Source: an uncultured Leucothrix sp.
GTDB lineage: Bacteria > Pseudomonadota > Gammaproteobacteria > Thiotrichales > Thiotrichaceae
NCBI GenBank assembly: GCA_937923375.1
Contig: CALAJG010000130.1
Coordinates: forward strand, 1-17,176
Length of the DNA stretch: 17,176 bases
Direction of reading: 5' to 3'
Positions 7,164 to 13,471 of the stretch are shown here, piece after piece (position 1 is the stretch's first letter; every line of letters starts with the position of its first letter). The notes under the pieces were generated by a model that did not search any database, had not been told where the DNA came from, and worked only from the letters and a program-made list of their open reading frames with translations. A program made the position numbers and the translations under genes.

Positions 7164-8321
7164 ATGGGCTTACTTTCTAGTTTGAGTGCGTGGCAGCTTG
7201 TTGCCATTGCTTTGGTATTAACACACATTACCATTGTGGCAGTGACCGTGTTTTTGCATCGTTCCCAAGCACATGGCTCGGTGGAGCTAGGGTTTATCCC
7301 ATTTCATTTCTTTAGGTTTTGGCTTTGGTTGACCACAGCGATTATCACAATCGAATGGGTCGCTATTCACCGTAAGCATCATGCTAAATGTGAGACAGAT
7401 GAGGATCCACACAGTCCTCAGGTTAAGGGTTTAAATAGCGTGCTCTGGGGAGGCTTGCTGCTATACCGAAAAGAAGCTCAAAATCTTGAAACGTTGGATA
7501 AATATGGTCGCGGGACACCTAAAGACTGGCTAGAAAATAATCTCTACCGCAAGTATCCAAATACTGGCATTTTCCTAATGTTGGTGTTGAATATTGTATT
7601 ATTTGGATGGGCGGGTCTTGCCATCTGGATAACCCAAATGATCTGGATTCCATTTTGGGCGGCGGGAGTGATCAATGGCATCGCCCATTTTTGGGGCTAC
7701 CGCAACTGGAATACACCGGATCAGGCACGCAACATTTCCCCAGTCGGTATTTTGATAGGGGGAGAAGAGTTGCATAATAATCATCACGCTTTCGCTTCAT
7801 CTGCCAGGCTTTCAAATAAATGGTATGAACTTGACATTGGTTGGTTTTATATTCGCCTCATGGAAATACTCAAGCTGGCCAAAGTAAAAACAGTCGCCCC
7901 AAGATTGAAAGTTGATACTGGCAAACTTACCGTAGACCTCGACACAATGACGGCAGTATTAGGTAATCGTCTTCAGGTTGTTTCGAATTTTGGCAGACAG
8001 GTTATGAAGCCGGTGATGCGCCAAGAACTCTCAAACTACAACAAGGAAGATAGGACTCTTGTTCAGCGAGTACTTAATGAGGCAGCGGAGTTAGATGCCA
8101 ATGCAAAGGCACGTTTTCATATTCTTTTAAACGAAAGCCCGGTATTACAATCAGTTTATCGCTCTCAGCAGCAGCTTCATGAGTTATGGGGGCGTACTAC
8201 GTCGAATCAGCAGGCTAGACTTGAGTCAGTTCAGCAATGGATTCAGGAGGCTGAAGAAACGGGTATTCAATCACTTCAGTTATTTGCCCAAAGGCTTCGA
8301 GGCTACTCAATGGTAGTGTGA
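7164..8321 (+). CDS. Membrane fatty-acid (acyl-CoA/acyl-lipid) delta-9-type desaturase
   Basis: Integral-membrane di-iron desaturase that introduces a double bond into acyl chains, needing an external electron donor. All three histidine boxes are present: HRSQAH (32-37, HX4H), HRKHH (69-73, HX2HH) and HNNHH (204-208, HX2HH, in ELHNNHH). Hydrophobic segments surround them, at about residues 8-31, 45-64 and 130-170. The sequence around the boxes (FHFFRFWLWLTTA, HHAKCETDEDPHSP) closely resembles Pseudomonas DesA as I remember it. The C-terminal 150 residues are a soluble helical extension, as in that group (385 residues here, similar total length). GGAGGAG at 7151-7157 supports the start. A LysR-type regulator follows 93 nt downstream on the same strand. 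The double-bond position and acyl carrier cannot be read from sequence. Confidence 0.93.
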   Translation: MGLLSSLSAWQLVAIALVLTHITIVAVTVFLHRSQAHGSVELGFIPFHFFRFWLWLTTAIITIEWVAIHRKHHAKCETDEDPHSPQVKGLNSVLWGGLLLYRKEAQNLETLDKYGRGTPKDWLENNLYRKYPNTGIFLMLVLNIVLFGWAGLAIWITQMIWIPFWAAGVINGIAHFWGYRNWNTPDQARNISPVGILIGGEELHNNHHAFASSARLSNKWYELDIGWFYIRLMEILKLAKVKTVAPRLKVDTGKLTVDLDTMTAVLGNRLQVVSNFGRQVMKPVMRQELSNYNKEDRTLVQRVLNEAAELDANAKARFHILLNESPVLQSVYRSQQQLHELWGRTTSNQQARLESVQQWIQEAEETGIQSLQLFAQRLRGYSMVV

Positions 8322-8414
8322 TAAAGGGTTAAAAAATATTAGACCAAATAGCAATTTAGGTATACATTGCAAGGCTCTATATTTTTTACACCTTTGTTAA
8401 GGACATGGTTACTA

Positions 8415-9311
8415 ATGGCGCATCGATTACCCAATTTAAATTTACTAAGAGCGTTTGAAGCTGCGGCTCGCCACCGCAGTTTTACTACGGCTGCCGATGA
8501 ACTTTCCCTGACGCCTGCAGCGATTAGTCAGCAGGTCAGAGCACTCGAAAATAACTTAGGTTTTTTACTGTTTGAGCGCTTACCCCGCGGTGTGGCATTG
8601 ACCCACATGGGGGCAGCTTACCTGCCACCCATTAGACAGGCATTTGATGACATTTCAGCATCAACAGCGGGTTTGTTTGGTCTGAAAGGAGAAAGCTCTG
8701 TAAAACTAAGGGCGCCAATTTCTTTTTCTATGCTCAACCTAGCGCCTAGGTTAGCGCGTTTCAATCAAGAGTATCCTGATATCGAGGTACGAATCGGCTC
8801 ATCGCTGTGGGCTGACGAAGTCGAAGCTGAAAGCTACGATTTGGATGTGCGATTTGGCGATGGAAACTGGTCTGGCTATCACGCTGATTTACTGATTAAT
8901 GAAGGTTGTATCCCCGTCTGCTCCCCAAACCTTGACCCTATGCCGCATGATTTGGATAGTATGGCCAAAGGCGATCTGATATCAGTGATGGGCAGTGAGG
9001 GCGCTTGGCTTAGCGCGATTAACATTAATGGCTTGACCGAGGTAAACACTAAGCGTGTACTTCGCTCTGACAACTATCTGGTGGCCGCTGAGCTTGCTTC
9101 TTCGGGCGTCGGATCAATGTTACTGCTAAAGAGTATGGCAGACTTCTATATAAAGCAGGGTCGCCTTATAAGCCCTGTCGATTTTGAACTGCCAGTAGCT
9201 CAGTCACACTATTTATTACGCAAAGAAGATCACCGCAGAACCAAGCCAGAAATTACGATATTGCAGCAATGGCTAATTAATGATTATCAGCAACATAGTG
9301 TCGCTGAGTAA
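8415..9311 (+). CDS. LysR-type transcriptional regulator, GcvA-like
   Basis: 298-residue DNA-binding regulator. The N-terminus is RLPNLNLLRAFEAAARHRSF followed by the helix-turn-helix ADELSLTPAAISQQVRALE, which is the GcvA-subgroup pattern. It is followed by a linker helix and a periplasmic-binding-protein-like effector domain from about residue 90. I place the start at ATG 8415, giving MAHRLPNL. The longer reading from TTG 8367 would add 16 residues foreign to the family. AAGGA at 8399-8403 lies 11 nt before this ATG. It sits downstream of and co-oriented with the desaturase gene (93-nt gap, no terminator seen), so it may be co-transcribed and may control lipid desaturation. That regulatory link is inference. 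A hairpin 18 nt after the stop probably ends the transcript. Confidence 0.9.
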   Translation: MAHRLPNLNLLRAFEAAARHRSFTTAADELSLTPAAISQQVRALENNLGFLLFERLPRGVALTHMGAAYLPPIRQAFDDISASTAGLFGLKGESSVKLRAPISFSMLNLAPRLARFNQEYPDIEVRIGSSLWADEVEAESYDLDVRFGDGNWSGYHADLLINEGCIPVCSPNLDPMPHDLDSMAKGDLISVMGSEGAWLSAININGLTEVNTKRVLRSDNYLVAAELASSGVGSMLLLKSMADFYIKQGRLISPVDFELPVAQSHYLLRKEDHRRTKPEITILQQWLINDYQQHSVAE

Positions 9312-9324
9312 TCAGTCATCCATG

Positions 9325-9352
9325 AAAAAGGGCCTGAAGGTTATTCAGGCCC
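9325..9352. terminator. Probable bidirectional terminator between LysR gene and tyrS
   Basis: Perfect 9-bp stem GGGCCTGAA (9330-9338) and TTCAGGCCC (9344-9352) with a 5-nt loop. A run of five A (9325-9329) precedes it on the plus strand, which is a T-tract for minus-strand transcripts. It is therefore best as a terminator for tyrS, though it also lies right after the LysR stop and could serve both. Confidence 0.7.
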
Positions 9353-9592
9353 GAGTCTTATTAGTCAACGGCATTTCTTGTTATTGTTTTAATTCTTCTT
9401 CTGTTTCGTTACCGTCTAGCCCCTAGAAGCTGATGTCTATTCTACAGCTCTGTTCTGAATGATTTATTAACCAGATGGACGAAGTTTATGCTGTTTTCCA
9501 AGTAATCCTAAATCAGTAAAGCTATCGTTCAGTTAACAGCAGCTTGTCTTATCTAAGAATAAAACTCAGGAAATTTTTAATGATTTTCCAAG
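9353..9592. other. Intergenic region downstream of tyrS, no gene seen
   Basis: AT-rich spacer between the LysR-gene hairpin and the tyrS stop. No ORF with a start and ribosome-binding site was found. A short minus-strand stretch (about 9387-9425) reads as an acidic peptide tail ending LKQ-stop, but it has an in-frame stop 13 codons upstream. It could be a decayed gene end or chance. Confidence 0.4.
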
Positions 9593-10864
9593 TTATTCAA
9601 GAATCACCAGAAACTTATTCTTTTTCCCTTTCTGCACCAAAATAAATTCATTATTCAGCAGATCTTTTTCAGTAATAAAGCTCTCTTCGGTGACCTTTTC
9701 TTTGTTGATGCTAATGCTATTCTCTTTGAGGCTGCGACGAGCTTCACCTCGCGAGGATAGGATCTTGGTATGATCGGATAAAAAGCTGACCATATCTAAC
9801 TCATCGCCGTGAGAATCTCGCGTAAGTGTGTAAGTCGGCACGCCTTCTAGTACTTCAAGAAGCTCTGACTTGTTAAGAGCCATGAGATCTTCTTTACTAC
9901 CTTTAAATAATGCCTGTGAGGCTTTAACAGCCTTTTCATAGGCCTCTTCGCCGTGGACCATCACCGTTACGCTTTGTGCAAGCTTAGACTGCAAAGCGCG
10001 CAAATGCGGTGCTTTGGCATGTTCAGCAACAAGTTGCTCTATTTCTTCAAGCGGAGTCAACGTAAAGCGTTTGATGAACACCTCCGCATCGACGTCAGAT
10101 GCGTTTAACCAGAACTGATAGAATTTGTAAGGGCTGGTTTTTTCCGGATCCAGCCAAATATTGCCGCCTTCGCTTTTGCCAAACTTTGATCCATCAGCTT
10201 TAGTGATTAATGGGCAAGTGAAAGCGAATGCCTCTCCACCGTCCATGCGTCGAATCAACTCGGTTCCAGCAGTAATATTTCCCCATTGATCTGAGCCACC
10301 CATTTGTAGCTTAACTCCACCATGTTTGTAGAGATGATAGAAGTCATATCCCTGAATGAGCTGGTATGAAAACTCGGTGAATGATAAACCCGTTTCAACT
10401 CGGCTTTTGACAGAATCTTTGGCCATCATGTAGTTGATGGTCAAGTGTTTACCCACGTTGCGCAGAAAGTCTAACGCCCCCATGTCTTTGAACCACTCAT
10501 AATTATTTTCCATGCGAGCAGGATTGCCTGCTGCATCGAAATCTAAAAGCTTCTGCATCTGTTTGGCTACGCCTTCCTGGTTGTGGCGCAGGGTGGCTTC
10601 GTCCAATAAACTCCTTTCAGCATTTTTACCGGAGGGGTCGCCAATCATACCGGTTGCACCACCCACTAGCGCGACAGGTGTATGACCATATTTTTGTAAG
10701 AAAACCAATAACATGATCGTGGCCAGGTTCCCCACATGCATTGAGTCAGCCGTCGGATCAACGCCGACATAAGCAGCAATTTTTTCTTGTCCTAATAACT
10801 CTTTGGTACCAGGCATTATGTCTTGAATCATGCCGCGTTGTTCTAACTCGTCAATTACATTCAT
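9593..10864 (-). CDS. tyrS: Tyrosyl-tRNA synthetase TyrS
   Basis: Class I aminoacyl-tRNA synthetase that charges tRNA-Tyr. The catalytic core shows YVGVDPTADS and the HIGH-type motif as HVGN (43-46), with Asn replacing the last His. It continues with GGATGMIGDPSGK, the tyrosine-pocket and core segment QGYDF with LQMGGSDQWGNIT, and the KMSKS-type motif KFGKS (227-231). The C-terminal 70 residues form an S4 RNA-binding domain (SSRGEARRSLKENSISINKEKV). The length, 423 residues, is typical. The N-terminal RGMIQDIMPGT, the RHNQEG segment and KFGKSEGGN resemble Bacteroidota TyrS more than E. coli TyrS or the TyrZ form, as I recall them, suggesting horizontal acquisition. The gene stands alone, bounded by AT-rich spacers of 281 and 274 nt. 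Its ribosome-binding site is weak. Confidence 0.97.
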   Translation of the reverse strand: MNVIDELEQRGMIQDIMPGTKELLGQEKIAAYVGVDPTADSMHVGNLATIMLLVFLQKYGHTPVALVGGATGMIGDPSGKNAERSLLDEATLRHNQEGVAKQMQKLLDFDAAGNPARMENNYEWFKDMGALDFLRNVGKHLTINYMMAKDSVKSRVETGLSFTEFSYQLIQGYDFYHLYKHGGVKLQMGGSDQWGNITAGTELIRRMDGGEAFAFTCPLITKADGSKFGKSEGGNIWLDPEKTSPYKFYQFWLNASDVDAEVFIKRFTLTPLEEIEQLVAEHAKAPHLRALQSKLAQSVTVMVHGEEAYEKAVKASQALFKGSKEDLMALNKSELLEVLEGVPTYTLTRDSHGDELDMVSFLSDHTKILSSRGEARRSLKENSISINKEKVTEESFITEKDLLNNEFILVQKGKKNKFLVILE

Positions 10865-11138
10865 GCGGTGTGCAAACCTTGTCTAAAAACTAAATAAGGC
10901 GAACTTTGCCGCTATTTGCGCTGTGTTTCAAGGGAGGAATGCTATTCTGGATAATCTATCTGTTCACAAAATAGAATTGTTCAAACTGTCAGTATTTTAA
11001 GGTATTGTTTTAAAAGGGTTTTATTAATTAAAAAATATAAATGAGCCTTTTTATGAAATACTTACGCATAGCATAATAAGTGTAGAAAAAATGTTCTTAC
11101 ACCACCCCCAAATTTCATTAATTAAAAGGATTTAAGCG
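10865..11138. other. AT-rich divergent promoter region between tyrS and small secreted gene
   Basis: 274-bp spacer between divergent starts, markedly AT-rich in its right half (about 10980-11125). It must hold promoters for both tyrS and the gene at 11139. A -10-like CATAAT is at 11072-11077 for the plus-strand gene, but no good -35 partner is evident. No ORF was found with its own convincing ribosome-binding site. Confidence 0.4.
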
Positions 11139-11146
11139 ATGAAAAT
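11113..11146 (+). repeat. Shared leader, copy 1 (ribosome-binding site and start of protein A)
   Basis: Begins TTTCATTAAT, contains AAAAGGA and ends CGATGAAAAT. It matches 11599-11631 at 30 of 34 aligned columns with one gap. The match covers the untranslated leader, the Shine-Dalgarno and the first codons. Confidence 0.7.
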
Positions 11147-11456
11147 AATGATTACAATGTTTCTAAGTGCCTCATTCATTGCTGCAAGCAGCGGCACTAC
11201 CGCCGAAGGAGGGCTAATGAAAGCCATCGGCAAGAAAGATAAAACGCCAAAACCTTTAATTCTTGTTGATGTTGTTGGTACATCAAACCGTACCGAGCAT
11301 ATTCCTGAATTACATGGTAATAAGCAGCTCCCTGAATTGCGTTCAATGGCGCTTAAACGTGCAATTCGGTTGGCTAATCTCAAGGCTAAACTGAAGAAGC
11401 AAAAGAATGAAAGGCGTTTAGGGTTGTCACGTCCTAAGGCTACTAAGGCTTATTGA
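11139..11456 (+). CDS. Unrecognised small basic secreted protein A
   Basis: 105-residue protein of no family I recognise. Residues 1-22 look like a signal peptide (MKIMITMF, small hydrophobic core, GTTA before EGG). The mature part is strongly basic and rich in Lys/Arg, especially residues 70-100 (LKRAIRLANLKAKLKKQKNERR), which is likely helical. There are no Cys residues and no membrane segment after the signal. AAAAGGA (11124-11130) lies eight bases before the ATG. The 34 bp around this start are nearly identical to those at the start of the next small gene (30 of 34 columns), which suggests duplicated leaders or shared regulation. A reverse ORF covering most of this gene is judged a shadow. 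Secretion, small size and charge could fit an envelope stress, nucleic-acid-binding or lipid-binding peptide, but nothing selects among these. Confidence 0.65.
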   Translation: MKIMITMFLSASFIAASSGTTAEGGLMKAIGKKDKTPKPLILVDVVGTSNRTEHIPELHGNKQLPELRSMALKRAIRLANLKAKLKKQKNERRLGLSRPKATKAY

Positions 11457-11520
11457 ATGACTCGTTAACTTAAAGAAGTTTTGACTTCAACCTACTGTTT
11501 TTCATGCTAAATTTAAAGAA

Positions 11521-11549
11521 TTGACTAAAAAATGAGATTTTTTTCGAAT
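11521..11549 (+). promoter_or_regulatory. Candidate sigma-70 promoter for small protein B
   Basis: TTGACT (11521-11526, five of six matches to the -35 consensus) lies 17 bp before TCGAAT (11544-11549, four of six to the -10 consensus). A start near 11556 would give a leader of about 68 nt before the ATG at 11624. A weak 5-bp hairpin at 11475-11488 lies between the two small genes, so separate transcription is possible. Confidence 0.4.
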
Positions 11550-11598
11550 TTTTGCTGTCATGTACAAAAGAGATGTTAAATTTTTTAGCACTCTATTT

Positions 11599-11631
11599 TT
11601 TCATTAATAAAAGGACTTATACGATGAAAAT
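11599..11631 (+). repeat. Shared leader, copy 2 (ribosome-binding site and start of protein B)
   Basis: Counterpart of 11113-11146, with TTTCATTAAT, AAAAGGA and CGATGAAAAT in the same order and one base shorter. The similarity stops soon after the start codon. Confidence 0.7.
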
Positions 11632-11905
11632 TGCAATCACCGCCACTATCGCCACCGCATTAATTGCCGGTAGCTCACTCGTTTCTGTTGCTACTGCGGG
11701 AAACCTAACCGCTGAACGTGAATCCAGAACGGCTAAAATCGAATCGCTCTATCTGGAGATCAGATCAGGGCGCTTAACTCGCTCAGAAAGGATAACGGCT
11801 CAGTTGCAAATCGCCGGCCTTGAAGCGGAGGGTAGGAAGCAACGCCGTCAGGAAGATCGCATCCGTGACAGACAAGCTGCTTTAAAAAGACGCGGACTGC
11901 TCTAA
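11624..11905 (+). CDS. Unrecognised small arginine-rich secreted protein B
   Basis: 93-residue protein with no family I can name. I place the start at ATG 11624 because AAGGA (11611-11615) lies eight bases upstream and a textbook signal peptide follows (MKIAITATIATALIAGSS, ending VATA before GN). An in-frame extension upstream to 11552 would destroy that signal. The mature part, about 69 residues, is almost entirely charged and helix-prone: ERESRTAKIESLYLEIRSGR, then LTRSERITAQLQIAGLEAEG, then RKQRRQEDRIRDRQAALKRR. By my count it has 14 Arg and a net positive charge. It looks like a helical hairpin or coiled coil and loosely recalls Spy/CpxP-type periplasmic helical proteins, without a clear LTxxQ motif. 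It shares its leader with the preceding small gene, and a hairpin follows the stop. Confidence 0.7.
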   Translation: MKIAITATIATALIAGSSLVSVATAGNLTAERESRTAKIESLYLEIRSGRLTRSERITAQLQIAGLEAEGRKQRRQEDRIRDRQAALKRRGLL

Positions 11906-11942
11906 GCCAGGCAGTTAGTGCTTTAATAATAAAAATAAGATT

Positions 11943-11967
11943 GAGCCCTCAGATTTTCTGGGGGCTC
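11943..11967 (+). terminator. Probable terminator hairpin after small protein B gene
   Basis: Ten-bp stem GAGCCCTCAG (11943-11952) and CTGGGGGCTC (11958-11967), with one G-T wobble and a 5-nt loop. It is strong and GC-rich but lacks a plus-strand T-tract. It lies directly before the candidate cobB promoter. Confidence 0.55.
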
Positions 11968-11978
11968 GTCAGATAGGT

Positions 11979-11984
11979 TATAAT
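11979..11984 (+). promoter_or_regulatory. Candidate -10 box for cobB
   Basis: A perfect TATAAT. The expected -35 position (about 11956-11961) falls within the upstream hairpin and matches poorly. Transcription would begin near 11990, leaving only about 13 nt before GTG 12004 or 25 nt before ATG 12016. Confidence 0.5.
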
Positions 11985-12003
11985 GACGGCCTGATTCTAA
12001 ATT

Positions 12004-12738
12004 GTGGCCAGACGCATGAGTAAAAATATTAGAAATATCGTCATCCTAACGGGGGCGGGTATCTCCGCCGAGTCAGGCATTCAAACCTTTAGGGCTAGCG
12101 ATGGCCTCTGGCACGATCATCATGTCGAAGATGTTGCAACGCCTGAGGGGTTTGCTGCAAACCCAAAGCTTGTGCAATCCTTTTACAATGCGCGCCGCCG
12201 TCAGCTTAAAGATACTGATATCCAACCGAATCCTGCCCATATCGCTTTGGCGCGATTAGAGGCTGAATGGACAGGGGAGTTATTGCTTGTCACTCAAAAT
12301 GTCGACAACTTGCACGAACGTGCTGGCAGTAAAAACCTGATTCATATGCATGGTCAGCTCGATCAGGTTCGCTGTAACGAGTCCGGTGCGGTGTTTCACT
12401 GGGAAGAAGATATCCAGATGGATCATGCTTGTCCGTGCTGCGAAAAAGTTGGCACGCTGCGACCAAATATCGTTTGGTTTGGCGAAATGCCATTCCTCAT
12501 GGATGATATAAACGAAGCGCTTATCAAGTGTGATTTATTTATCTCGATTGGCACCTCTGGCAAGGTTTATCCAGCAGCGGGTTATGTTGAAGCGGCAAAC
12601 CGTCTCGGCGCCCAAACTGTTGAACTCAACCTAGACCCAACAGATAGCAGTTCGGTATTTGACTTGTCTGTTAATGGTAAAGCAGGAGAGATCCTTCCGG
12701 ATTTTGTAGAAAAGCTGTTAACGACAGGAGCCATCTGA
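12004..12738 (+). CDS. cobB: NAD-dependent protein deacylase CobB (sirtuin)
   Basis: Cytoplasmic SIR2-family enzyme that removes acyl groups from lysines using NAD. The motifs are complete: GAGISAESGIQTFR (NAD binding), TQNVDNLHERAG, and catalytic His116 in HMHG. The zinc-site region has Cys124 and a CPCC cluster at 143-146, arranged as in E. coli CobB, followed by RPNIVWFGEMP. Tyr61 and Arg64 in FYNARR match the pair that lets class III sirtuins such as Sirt5 and CobB accept succinyl and malonyl lysine, so both deacetylase and desuccinylase activity are expected. The start is uncertain: GTG at 12004 (244 residues) or ATG at 12016 (240 residues). Neither has a clear Shine-Dalgarno, and a TATAAT at 11979 implies a short leader favouring the ATG. 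A cytochrome b gene follows 43 nt downstream, possibly co-transcribed but functionally unrelated. Confidence 0.95.
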   Translation: MARRMSKNIRNIVILTGAGISAESGIQTFRASDGLWHDHHVEDVATPEGFAANPKLVQSFYNARRRQLKDTDIQPNPAHIALARLEAEWTGELLLVTQNVDNLHERAGSKNLIHMHGQLDQVRCNESGAVFHWEEDIQMDHACPCCEKVGTLRPNIVWFGEMPFLMDDINEALIKCDLFISIGTSGKVYPAAGYVEAANRLGAQTVELNLDPTDSSSVFDLSVNGKAGEILPDFVEKLLTTGAI

Positions 12739-12781
12739 TGTTGGAAGTCCAGTTGTCCATTAATTTGTTTGGCATACGGCT

Positions 12782-13471
12782 ATGAGTCGTTTAAATTCCC
12801 CCAGCAGTGCTAAAACCAAAGTCTGGGATCTACCAATACGCATATTTCATTGGGGACTAGTGGTTGCAATAGTGACGTCGTGGATCTCAATGAAACTTGA
12901 AAATATGGAGATTCACGTCATCAGTGGCGCATGCATACTGGGCCTATTGATATTTCGAGTGTTGTGGGGCATTTGGGGGGCGTCAACTGCTCAATTTCAC
13001 CGCTTCATACCATTGCCCCTAACGCTATTCGCATATTTGAGAGCAGCGGCCTCTGAAGGCATGCAAAGGATTGGTCACTCGCCTATCGCTGCCTTATCGG
13101 TCGTTGCTATGCTACTTGCATTGACTTTTCAGGCGCTGACGGGACTAGTGGCTGACGATGACGTTTATACGACAGGTCCATTGATTGAGTATGTTGAAAG
13201 TGAATTCAGTGAGTGGGCCACCGCGATGCATTCAACAAACTCCGATGTTCTATTGGGATTGATGGCTTTACATATTGCAGCTATTTTATTTTATAAGTTC
13301 GTCAAGAAGCGGCGCTTGGTAAAGCCAATGATTAGTGGCTACAGTGATGATTATGATCCTAAAACAACGATCGAAAATCCGTTGGTCGAGCGACCGATTG
13401 CTTTGTTTTTACTAACTGCAGCTGTTTCAGCAGCAATCCCTTACGCTATTTTCAATTGGGTGGGATATTAA
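12782..13471 (+). CDS. Cytochrome b561-like di-heme membrane protein
   Basis: 229-residue integral-membrane protein of the bacterial cytochrome b561 / Ni-hydrogenase cytochrome b type, which passes electrons within the inner membrane. It opens with the family hallmark KVWDLPIRIFHW (His23). Four hydrophobic segments follow, near residues 24-36, 46-65, 103-120 and 155-172, with a fifth at the C-terminus (about 205-225). Candidate heme ligands are His23, His45, His150 and His164. The closing LHIAAILFYKFVKKRRLVKPMISG is typical. The electron donor and acceptor are not encoded nearby, so the role could be thiosulfate-, c-type cytochrome- or quinol-linked. The ribosome-binding site is weak. The stop codon overlaps the stop of the convergent acyltransferase gene by four bases. 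Confidence 0.9.
   Translation: MSRLNSPSSAKTKVWDLPIRIFHWGLVVAIVTSWISMKLENMEIHVISGACILGLLIFRVLWGIWGASTAQFHRFIPLPLTLFAYLRAAASEGMQRIGHSPIAALSVVAMLLALTFQALTGLVADDDVYTTGPLIEYVESEFSEWATAMHSTNSDVLLGLMALHIAAILFYKFVKKRRLVKPMISGYSDDYDPKTTIENPLVERPIALFLLTAAVSAAIPYAIFNWVGY

Noticed and set aside
8367..8414. N-terminal extension of the LysR regulator from a TTG
   Set aside because: The 16 extra residues do not fit the family, while ATG 8415 gives a standard N-terminus with an upstream AAGGA.
9387..9425. Minus-strand stretch reading as an acidic protein tail downstream of tyrS
   Set aside because: Only 13 codons are open before an in-frame stop and there is no start. It could be a gene remnant but is too short to support.
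9491..9598. Near-repeat TTTTCCAAGT at two places downstream of tyrS
   Set aside because: Too short and isolated to indicate a mobile element or attachment site, and no integrase or target duplication is present.
11091..11135. Possible 14-codon leader peptide ending four bases before protein A
   Set aside because: It has no ribosome-binding site, its composition is not informative, and short ORFs are expected by chance in such AT-rich DNA.
11132..11383. Minus-strand ORF overlapping small protein A
   Set aside because: The plus-strand frame has a signal peptide, a well-spaced Shine-Dalgarno and a leader shared with the next gene. The reverse frame has none of these.
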